Of a stretch of 6,197 bases of DNA, positions 1 through 4,918 are shown in pieces. The DNA is from Betaproteobacteria bacterium (GTDB taxonomy: Bacteria > Pseudomonadota > Gammaproteobacteria > Burkholderiales > SG8-39): the NCBI GenBank assembly GCA_005882235.1, contig VBCT01000241.1, forward strand, positions 1-6,197, in the 5' to 3' direction. A program made the translations under genes and the position numbers. Below the pieces are notes generated by a model, which had not been told where the DNA came from, searched no databases, and saw nothing but the letters and a program-made list of their open reading frames with translations. How positions within the stretch are numbered: the stretch's first letter is position 1; each line of letters opens with the position of its first letter.

Positions 1-1
1 T

Positions 2-940
2 GTCCTGCCAGTAGCGTTGCGTGTTGAACCACGGAAACGCGGCAGGAAAGGCGGGATCGTCCCAGCGCCTTGCGAGCCACGCCGAATAGTGGATGAGGCG
101 CAGGGTGCGCAGTGCCTCCAGCAGGTGCAGCTCGCGCGGATCGAATTCGTGGAAGTCCTCATAGCCTGTGAGTACATCCCCAAGCTGCCGTGTCATGGTG
201 GCTCGGCCGCCCGAGAGCAGCATCCACAGGTCCTGGATCGCCGGCCCTGAGCGGCAGTCGTCGAAATCGACGAAGTGCGGGCCCTCGTCGGTCCACAAGA
301 CGTTGCCCGCGTGACAATCGCCGTGAAGGCGCAGCGCGCGCACGTCGCCTGCGCGCTCGTAGCAGCGCGCGACGGCAGCGAGCGCCATGTCGGCCGCGCT
401 CTTCCACGCCTCGAGCAAGTCCGCGGGAATGAAATCGTGCGCAAGCAGCCAGTCGCGCGGCTCCCGGCCGAAGCTCTCGACATCGAGCACCGGTCGCCCG
501 GCAAACGACCGCGTCGCGCCGACTGCGTGAATGCGGCCGATGAAGCGGCCCATCCACTCCAGCGTGTCGCGGTCCTCGAGTTCGGGGGTGCGACCGCCGC
601 GGCGCGGATACGCCGCGAAGCGGAATCCGCCGAATGCGTGCAGCGTCTTCCCGTTGGCCGCGAGCGGAGCGACCACCGGAATCTCGCGCTCGGCGAGCTC
701 GAGCGTGAACGCGTGCTCCTCGAGAATTTGCGCGTCAGTCCAGCGTGCGGGGCGATAGAACTTTGCGACCACCGACGTCGCTGAGTTCGGCGTCTCTTTC
801 GTCTCGAGCCAGACCTGGTAGACGCGGTTCTCGTAACTGTTCAGCGCGAGCAGCCGCCCATCGCCCACGAAGCCCGCGCTCGCGAGCGCGTCGAGCACGG
901 TATCCGGGGTGAGCCCCGAGTAGGGCGGTTCTGCGGGCAT
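2..940 (-). CDS. srkA: SrkA/YihE-type stress response kinase, 3' end beyond window
   Basis: Cytoplasmic serine/threonine protein kinase of the APH/choline-kinase fold. In E. coli this family protects cells from envelope and oxidative stress. I translated 313 residues, and the frame stays open to the left edge; E. coli SrkA is about 328 residues, so only a short C-terminal piece should be missing. Seen motifs: SYENRVYQ at 35-42 (nucleotide loop), Lys60 in VVAKFYRP (ATP-binding lysine), QILEEHAF at 71-78, the catalytic loop HGDCHAGN at 206-213 with Asp208 and Asn213, the metal-binding DFDD at 225-228, QDLWMLL at 236-242, and a C-terminal RRWDDPAFP. The match to E. coli SrkA, as I remember it, is close throughout. 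ATG at 940 is chosen because the ATG at 948 is out of frame; no Shine-Dalgarno precedes it, but a TACAAT box lies 6 nt upstream. The family call is secure; the substrate is unknown. Confidence 0.95.
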   Translation of the reverse strand, partial: MPAEPPYSGLTPDTVLDALASAGFVGDGRLLALNSYENRVYQVWLETKETPNSATSVVAKFYRPARWTDAQILEEHAFTLELAEREIPVVAPLAANGKTLHAFGGFRFAAYPRRGGRTPELEDRDTLEWMGRFIGRIHAVGATRSFAGRPVLDVESFGREPRDWLLAHDFIPADLLEAWKSAADMALAAVARCYERAGDVRALRLHGDCHAGNVLWTDEGPHFVDFDDCRSGPAIQDLWMLLSGGRATMTRQLGDVLTGYEDFHEFDPRELHLLEALRTLRLIHYSAWLARRWDDPAFPAAFPWFNTQRYWQD

Positions 941-946
941 CGCGCC

Positions 947-952
947 ATTGTA
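947..952 (-). promoter_or_regulatory. Candidate -10 box for srkA
   Basis: TACAAT on the minus strand, one mismatch from TATAAT, with 6 nt between it and the srkA ATG. At normal -10 spacing transcription would start on or next to the A of the ATG, giving a leaderless mRNA, which agrees with the absence of a Shine-Dalgarno. No good -35 hexamer is visible about 17 nt upstream, so the call rests on the -10 and on its resemblance to the sequence before the thiolase gene. Confidence 0.4.
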
Positions 953-965
953 AGGGCCGGAAAGC

Positions 966-991
966 GAAAGTCCGTCCGAAGACGGACTTTC
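966..991 (-). terminator. UUCG-capped hairpin after the glycine-zipper gene
   Basis: A perfect 11-bp inverted repeat (GAAAGTCCGTC / GACGGACTTTC) encloses a 4-nt loop. Read on the minus strand the loop is TTCG closed by C-G, the exceptionally stable cUUCGg tetraloop. It lies 27 nt past the stop of the glycine-zipper gene and just upstream of srkA, so it probably ends the upstream transcript and insulates srkA. The following sequence (GCTTTCC) has only a short T run, so it may be a weak intrinsic terminator or an mRNA 3'-end stabiliser. Confidence 0.6.
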
Positions 992-1018
992 CGTGAGGCG
1001 GGAAGGGCTGCCTTCAGT

Positions 1019-1417
1019 CTAGCGAGACAGTCCGTTGCCGACCATCGCGCCGATCACCGATCCCGCGGCGATCGCGCCGGGGCGACCGTCACCCATCACG
1101 CTGCCGATCGCTGCACCGGCGATCGCGCCGCCGATCGTGCCCCAGGGCTGCGCGTAGTACACGGGTGCCGGAGCGGCGTAGTAAACGGGAGCGGGGGCGT
1201 AGTACACCGGAGCCGGGCGATATACGAAGACGGGGCGCGGGACGAATACCGGAGGCCGCACGATCACGACGCGCTCGCCCGGATAGACGAAATGCGGCCT
1301 GCCGTAGCGGCCGTGTCCGTAGAAGTATCCGTCGTGCGCCAGCGCGGGCATGCTCACCGCAAACACGGAAACGGCAAGACCGGCAAGGCTCAATGACAGG
1401 AACGTCTTGGTCTTCAT
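1019..1417 (-). CDS. Exported glycine-zipper protein with Tyr/Pro-rich repeats
   Basis: A 132-residue envelope protein of unknown specific function. Residues 1-27 form a Sec signal peptide: basic MKTK start, hydrophobic core, cleavage expected after Ala27 (PALA|HDG). There is no lipobox cysteine, so it is not a lipoprotein. Residues 28-92 are rich in Tyr, Pro, His and Arg and carry PVYYA three times (70-74, 77-81, 85-89). Residues 93-128 form a glycine-zipper region with G97-G101-G105-G109 and G119-G123-G127, all at GxxxG spacing, as in Rick_17kDa_Anti and related outer-membrane or periplasmic proteins. The start at 1417 is preferred over an in-frame ATG at 1450 because AAGGAGC lies just upstream and the signal peptide begins there. 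It is divergent from the ACT-V4R gene and followed by a hairpin. A structural or membrane-inserting role is inference from the family. Confidence 0.85.
   Translation of the reverse strand: MKTKTFLSLSLAGLAVSVFAVSMPALAHDGYFYGHGRYGRPHFVYPGERVVIVRPPVFVPRPVFVYRPAPVYYAPAPVYYAAPAPVYYAQPWGTIGGAIAGAAIGSVMGDGRPGAIAAGSVIGAMVGNGLSR
1152..1217. repeat. Short in-gene tandem repeat encoding the PVYYA units
   Basis: Three imperfect copies of a 21-24-nt unit start at 1152, 1176 and 1197, each beginning GCGTAGTA on the plus strand. On the minus strand they encode the PVYYA-(A)PA units of the glycine-zipper protein. The unit length is a multiple of three, so gain or loss of copies keeps the frame. The copies have diverged at several bases, so this is not a fresh expansion. 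Confidence 0.7.
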
Positions 1418-1484
1418 GGTTTGCTCCTTTTTTTGGAGGGTATGATCCAAGAACGGCCTGCTGGGGCAGGCTGCCGACCCGGGC

Positions 1485-1523
1485 CCTGTAACGCTTTGTA
1501 AGCCCGGTTTCGGCGGTTACAGG
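1485..1523 (+). promoter_or_regulatory. Inverted repeat overlapping the ACT-V4R ribosome-binding site
   Basis: CCTGTAAC at 1485-1492 is the exact reverse complement of GTTACAGG at 1516-1523, with a 23-nt spacer. The downstream arm shares its last three bases with the strong Shine-Dalgarno AGGAGGT (1521-1527) of the ACT-V4R gene, whose ATG is at 1535. It could be two half-sites of an operator with centres 31 bp apart, about three helical turns, or an mRNA hairpin that partly hides the ribosome-binding site. The sequence alone does not decide between them. Confidence 0.35.
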
Positions 1524-1534
1524 AGGTACCGACC

Positions 1535-2203
1535 ATGGTGACCATCACGATCAGCGGGGCCGAGAAGAGTGGCGCGCTGGCGCGGATAGCCGCGTTCCTC
1601 GTTCGAAAAGGCTATCCTCTCAAGGGACAGCAAATCACGGAGTCGGCCTCCGGCGCGAAGCTCGTTAAAGTCACCCTCGACATAAGCCACCTCGACGAAG
1701 CCAAATTCGCGGCTGAAATGAAAAGCCTCAGCCCGGACTTCAGAGTGGTCAGTGTGGAAGGCGCGCAATCCGCGGCGCCTTCGATCAAGGACATGGCCGA
1801 GCGATTTCCCGACATCGCTTCTCTGGTGCGAGCGTACGGCGAATCGCTCGAGTCGGAATCCCGCGACCGGGAACTCGCCGAAGCGGGGAAAAAAATAGGC
1901 GCTTTCCAGTACGAAAAGGAATGGTCGTTCGGCAGCCCGCTCAAGATGCCGGTCGCCTTGCGGCGAACCCTGGTTCCCGCTCTGGAGACCCTCGGCAAAG
2001 TGGACGCAAGCGACACCGACGTCTCTTTGTCCGAAAGTCCGTTTTGCGCTACGGGCAAAATCGCTTGTTGTGAATTCCTGACCGGCTTCATGCAGGGCTT
2101 CCTGGATGCAGGCCCGCTGACGCAGAACACTCGCGTTCACAAAGCGGAGTGCAGGGCGAAGGGGGATTCGCGCTGCACTTACACGTTCGGCTATGATCTA
2201 TAA
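1535..2203 (+). CDS. ACT-like plus V4R domain sensor protein
   Basis: A 222-residue soluble protein with no signal peptide or membrane helix. Residues 1-75 look like an ACT-type ligand-binding fold: ITISGAEKSGALARIAAFL is a strand then a helix, followed by two more strands. Residues 76-125 are a charged helical linker. Residues about 126-222 match the V4R domain, the small-molecule module of BchJ-type proteins and of phenol sensors such as DmpR/MopR: CCEFLTGFMQGFLDAG at 178-193, then a C-x7-C pair (Cys206, Cys214) ending in TYTFGY. Cys171, 178, 179, 206 and 214 could bind metal. No DNA-binding, ATPase or enzymatic output domain is present. AGGAGGT at 1521-1527, 7 nt before the ATG, fixes the start. 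The MHYT gene follows 57 nt later on the same strand. A sensor or ligand-carrier role is inference; the V4R call is firm and the ACT-like call moderate. Confidence 0.85.
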   Translation: MVTITISGAEKSGALARIAAFLVRKGYPLKGQQITESASGAKLVKVTLDISHLDEAKFAAEMKSLSPDFRVVSVEGAQSAAPSIKDMAERFPDIASLVRAYGESLESESRDRELAEAGKKIGAFQYEKEWSFGSPLKMPVALRRTLVPALETLGKVDASDTDVSLSESPFCATGKIACCEFLTGFMQGFLDAGPLTQNTRVHKAECRAKGDSRCTYTFGYDL

Positions 2204-2204
2204 T
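2199..2204 (+). promoter_or_regulatory. Candidate -10 box upstream of the MHYT gene
   Basis: A perfect TATAAT overlaps the stop codon of the ACT-V4R gene. It would start a transcript near 2211, leaving a leader of about 50 nt before the MHYT ATG. No convincing TTGACA-like -35 is seen 16-18 nt upstream, so the MHYT gene may be read through from the V4R gene, from this promoter, or both. Confidence 0.3.
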
Positions 2205-2260
2205 CCCCGCGTTACCCGCTGACGCACCCGTAATTCCTTATCACGGACGGGGGACTCGAA

Positions 2261-2998
2261 ATGAACACTATTGAGTACGACCCGCTTCTGGTCGCACTGT
2301 CGTATGTGATATCCGTGTTTGGTTCATACACCGCGTTGCAGCTGGCCATCGCAATCCCGCAGGCGCGGACCTGGGCGGCGGTGATCGGTTCGGTGACAGG
2401 CGCATCGGTGGCGCTGGGCGGCGGCGCGATCTGGTCCATGCACTTCATCGGAATGAATGCGGCCGACATGGGGGTGCCGGTGGCCTACGACCCGCTGCTT
2501 ACCTTCGTCTCGTTGATTCTCGCGATTGTCGCGCCAGCGATCGGCTTGTTCATCGTGGGACGCAGCGACGGCGGGCCGTTGAACCTGCCTCTGGGCGGAG
2601 TCCTCACCGGACTCGGTGTCGCATTGATGCACTACACGGGAATGGCCGCGATGATCATGCCGGCCAAGATCACCTATGACACCACCTTGTTCGCCGCTTC
2701 TATCGTGATCGCGGTCGTGGCTGCTACGGTGGCATTGTGGCTCGCGTTCAACCTGCGCGGCAACCTGCAGCGCTTCGGCAGCGCAATCGTCATGGGGATC
2801 GCGGTGTGCGGCATGCACTATACCGGGATGGTTGCGGTGCGGATGGAGCACACGAAGGAACCCGTCCCGGCGACCGGCATATCCTTGTCCCCGTCGGACA
2901 TGGCTTACTCGGTGTTCGCAGTCACAGCGGTACTCCTTACCCTTCTGTTGATCTACGGCGCATGGAAGGCGCACCGCACCCTCCGGGTCGACATATAG
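2261..2998 (+). CDS. Stand-alone MHYT-domain integral membrane sensor
   Basis: A 245-residue inner-membrane protein made only of the MHYT domain. Seven hydrophobic segments can be picked out, at about 9-31, 43-62, 78-99, 113-133, 144-164, 175-195 and 216-234. Three MHYT-type motifs sit near membrane faces: MHFIGM at 60-65, MHYTGM at 123-128 and MHYTGM at 185-190. The family is predicted, not proven, to bind copper through the Met and His residues and to sense O2, CO or NO. Most characterised members carry GGDEF/EAL or kinase output domains; here the protein ends 11 residues after the last helix with a short basic tail, so no output is attached. The ATG follows a purine-rich GGGGGAC about 6 nt upstream. 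It lies 57 nt after the ACT-V4R gene and converges on msrB. Confidence 0.92.
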   Translation: MNTIEYDPLLVALSYVISVFGSYTALQLAIAIPQARTWAAVIGSVTGASVALGGGAIWSMHFIGMNAADMGVPVAYDPLLTFVSLILAIVAPAIGLFIVGRSDGGPLNLPLGGVLTGLGVALMHYTGMAAMIMPAKITYDTTLFAASIVIAVVAATVALWLAFNLRGNLQRFGSAIVMGIAVCGMHYTGMVAVRMEHTKEPVPATGISLSPSDMAYSVFAVTAVLLTLLLIYGAWKAHRTLRVDI

Positions 2999-3010
2999 AG
3001 AGGCACGGAA

Positions 3011-3029
3011 GCGATAGGAACCCTATCGC
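3011..3029. terminator. Hairpin between the converging MHYT and msrB genes
   Basis: A perfect 8-bp inverted repeat, GCGATAGG / CCTATCGC, has a 3-nt loop and sits in the 40-nt gap between the two convergent stop codons. Such a site could end transcripts from both sides. Neither side has a clear T tract (GAAGGCGCTTT follows on the plus strand), so termination efficiency is uncertain. Confidence 0.5.
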
Positions 3030-3038
3030 GAAGGCGCT

Positions 3039-3536
3039 TTAGGCGGGTTTCTGTGCCGGCCCCTTGGGTATGAATCGCAGCGCGACGCCGTTGTTGCAGT
3101 AGCGCAGGCCGGTCGGGTCGGGCCCATCGTCGAAGATGTGGCCGTGATGCCCGCCGCAGCGCACGCAGTGGTATTCGGTGCGCTCCATGAAGAGCTTGCG
3201 GTCGGTCGTGGTCCCGAATACGCCGGGTATCGAGGTGAAAAAGCTCGGCCATCCGGTGCCGCTGTCGAATTTCATCGCGGAGGTGAAAAGCGGCAGGCTG
3301 CAGCCTGCGCAGACGAACACCCCCGCGCGCTTTTCGCGGTCGAGCGGGCTCGTCCCGGCCCGCTCGGTGCCTTCCGGGGCCACGTCCGCCCCTTCGGCCA
3401 GCAGGGTTTTCCAGTTCTTTTGCAGATCTTCCACTTTTACGGCTCCTTTTTTCGCGGGCTTCTGTCCCCATGCTGCGGCACCGAAGCCCGCCAGAGACAG
3501 TGCCGTCAAGCCTCTCAACCAGTCGCGACGATCCAT
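3039..3536 (-). CDS. msrB: Exported peptide-methionine (R)-S-oxide reductase MsrB
   Basis: Reduces the R-epimer of methionine sulfoxide in oxidised proteins. This 165-residue form begins MDRRDWLRGLTALSLAGF, a twin-arginine signal (RRDWL) followed by a hydrophobic stretch to about residue 24, so it should act in the periplasm or be tethered to the membrane. The MsrB domain spans about 36-157: CAGC at 76-79 and CVRC at 124-127 bind structural zinc, SGTGWPSF at 92-99 and HHGHIFDDGPDPTG at 130-143 form the active site, and RYCNNGVALRF holds catalytic Cys147. The position just before GW, often the resolving cysteine, is Thr94, so recycling must use another thiol. ATG at 3536 is chosen because GGAGGT lies 7 nt upstream; the in-frame ATG two codons earlier is too close to it. 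It is divergent from the thiolase gene. Confidence 0.95.
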   Translation of the reverse strand: MDRRDWLRGLTALSLAGFGAAAWGQKPAKKGAVKVEDLQKNWKTLLAEGADVAPEGTERAGTSPLDREKRAGVFVCAGCSLPLFTSAMKFDSGTGWPSFFTSIPGVFGTTTDRKLFMERTEYHCVRCGGHHGHIFDDGPDPTGLRYCNNGVALRFIPKGPAQKPA

Positions 3537-3559
3537 TTTCATCACCTCCGTAAGCCCGC

Positions 3560-3565
3560 AGTATA
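3560..3565 (-). promoter_or_regulatory. Candidate -10 region for msrB
   Basis: TATACT on the minus strand, one mismatch from TATAAT, is 23 nt upstream of the msrB ATG and leaves room for the GGAGGT ribosome-binding site. There is no TTGACA-like -35. GGAATT lies 17 nt upstream of an overlapping TCTATA, which resembles the GGAA/TC pattern of extracytoplasmic-function sigma promoters; this reading is speculative. Confidence 0.35.
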
Positions 3566-3580
3566 GACCGCCTTTCGGCC

Positions 3581-3592
3581 CGGGAATTCCCG
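3581..3592. promoter_or_regulatory. 12-bp palindrome between msrB and the thiolase gene
   Basis: CGGGAATTCCCG is a perfect self-complementary 12-mer in the 107-nt divergent intergenic region. It covers the place where a -35 element for msrB would lie and is about 40 bp upstream of the thiolase -10 candidate. The position suits an operator for a dimeric regulator, but no regulator is encoded here and no second copy was noticed. Confidence 0.3.
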
Positions 3593-3629
3593 CCGGCGTC
3601 CGCATGAGTCGTAAGAACCGCGCCGGCCT

Positions 3630-3635
3630 TACAAT
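3630..3635 (+). promoter_or_regulatory. Candidate -10 box for the thiolase-mlaF operon
   Basis: TACAAT lies 8 nt before the thiolase ATG, so the predicted transcript would have almost no leader. The surrounding CCGGCCTTACAATG is nearly identical to the sequence before srkA (CCGGCCCTTACAATG). A weak TGAGG at 3635-3639, 4 nt from the ATG, is the only ribosome-binding candidate. No clear -35 hexamer is seen. Confidence 0.4.
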
Positions 3636-3643
3636 GAGGCACC

Positions 3644-4918
3644 ATGAACGGTCACGCCATCTGGTTGGCCGCCGGACTGCGCTCGCCGTTCGCCCGCGTG
3701 GACGGCCCGCTCGCGCGGCTCGATGCGGTCGAGCTCTCCCTTCCGGTCGTGCGGGCGATGACCGGATCGCAGTCCGCCGCGAAACCGGACCTCGTCGTCT
3801 GGGGGACCGTGATTCCCAACCTCGGTTACTCGAACATCGCGCGCGAGGTGCAGATCGCGGCGGACCTGGATCAAACCATCCCGGCGTTTTCCACGGTGCT
3901 CGCCTGCTCGACGAGCATGGTCGCGGCTTTCCAGGCGGCGGGAATGCTCGCGCACGGCGGCAAGGAGCTCGCCCTCGTCGGGGGCGTGGAGAGCATGAGC
4001 CGCGTGCAGATCGGGCTTTCGCAGAATTTCTCCGACTGGCTGAGGCGCTTTTCGCAGGCGCGCTCGATAGCGCAGCGCCTTGCGCTGTTCAAGAACCTCC
4101 GGGCGCGCGACATCCGCCTGCACATTCTTGCCGTGGCCAACCGTGCCACCGGCAAGAGCATGGGCGAGCACTGCGAGGAAATGGCCAGGACCTGGAACAT
4201 CGCGCGCGAGCGGCAGGACCGGATTGCCCTCGCGAGCCACGAAAAGGCGATCGCAGGCCAGAAATCCGGATTCTTCGACGACCTGATCGTTCCGGTCGAA
4301 GGCATGTCGCGCGACGGTTTTCCGCGCCCGGACACGAGTCTGGAGCGCCTGGCGAAGCTGCAGCCGGCGTTCGACAGAAAGAGCGGCAAGGGCACGATCA
4401 CCGCGGGAAACGCATCGCCGCTCACCGACGGCGCGGCGGGCCTGTGGGTGGCGACCGGCGCGGGACTCAAACGCTTGCCCGGTTCCGTGCCGCGCGCGCG
4501 CCTTGTCGATTGGGAGGTCGCTGCGGTGAATGTCTTCACCGAGGGACTGCTCATGGCGCCCGCGTACGCGATTCCGCGCATGCTCGCGCGAAACGGCCTC
4601 GCCTACGGCGACATCGCGCTGTGGGAGATCCACGAGGCGTTCGCCGCGCAGGTGCTGTGCAACGTCGCCGCGCTCGAGAGCGCGGACTTCCGGCGCGACA
4701 AGGCGCGCGTCGAAGCCGACCTCGGCACGTTTCCGTGGGAGCGGCTCAATCCCCACGGCGGCTCAGTCGCGCTCGGCCATCCGTTTGGCGCGACCGGCGC
4801 GCGCATCCTTTCGCAGGCGGTGAAGGAGCTCGCGGCGATGCCCGGAGGAAGCCGCGCCGTGGTGAGCATCTGCGCGGACGGGGGGCTGGGCACCGTGGCG
4901 CTGCTCCAGGCAGAATGA
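3644..4918 (+). CDS. Thiolase (acetyl-CoA C-acyltransferase, FadI-like)
   Basis: A 424-residue cytoplasmic enzyme of the thiolase fold. The family cleaves 3-ketoacyl-CoA with CoA in beta-oxidation or condenses acyl-CoAs in the reverse direction. Seen catalytic features: nucleophile Cys88 in VLACSTSM; the VGGVESMSR segment at 112-120; HEAFAAQ at 330-336; NPHGGSVALGHPFGATGAR at 369-387 with His379; and the second cysteine, Cys410, in SICADGGLG. The length suits FadI-type trifunctional-complex thiolases (about 430) better than short acetoacetyl-CoA thiolases (about 390), and the insert around 125-165 agrees, but substrate chain length cannot be read from the sequence. No hydratase/dehydrogenase (fadJ-like) partner is adjacent. 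Its stop overlaps the start of the ABC ATPase gene (ATGA), so the two are probably translated together. Confidence 0.9.
   Translation: MNGHAIWLAAGLRSPFARVDGPLARLDAVELSLPVVRAMTGSQSAAKPDLVVWGTVIPNLGYSNIAREVQIAADLDQTIPAFSTVLACSTSMVAAFQAAGMLAHGGKELALVGGVESMSRVQIGLSQNFSDWLRRFSQARSIAQRLALFKNLRARDIRLHILAVANRATGKSMGEHCEEMARTWNIARERQDRIALASHEKAIAGQKSGFFDDLIVPVEGMSRDGFPRPDTSLERLAKLQPAFDRKSGKGTITAGNASPLTDGAAGLWVATGAGLKRLPGSVPRARLVDWEVAAVNVFTEGLLMAPAYAIPRMLARNGLAYGDIALWEIHEAFAAQVLCNVAALESADFRRDKARVEADLGTFPWERLNPHGGSVALGHPFGATGARILSQAVKELAAMPGGSRAVVSICADGGLGTVALLQAE

Noticed and set aside
275..784. A 169-codon plus-strand frame inside srkA
   Set aside because: It is antisense to conserved kinase motifs of SrkA, with low-complexity Arg/Ala composition.
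1441..1446. TATGAT as a plus-strand -10 box for the ACT-V4R gene
   Set aside because: It is about 90 nt upstream of the start and has no -35 at proper spacing; TTGCTC is only 14 nt away and overlaps the ribosome-binding site of the opposite gene.
1454..1473. Palindromic segment GCCTGC-TGGG-GCAGGC in the divergent intergenic region
   Set aside because: It is a 6-bp GC-rich stem with no T tract or clear link to a promoter. In DNA of this composition it is not strong enough to call as an operator or terminator.
1517..2140. A 207-codon open frame on the minus strand opposite the ACT-V4R gene
   Set aside because: The plus-strand frame has a strong ribosome-binding site and a V4R domain; the minus-strand product shows no known motif.
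3629..4756. A 375-codon open frame on the minus strand
   Set aside because: It is antisense to the thiolase gene, whose catalytic motifs are all intact; the minus-strand translation shows no family features.
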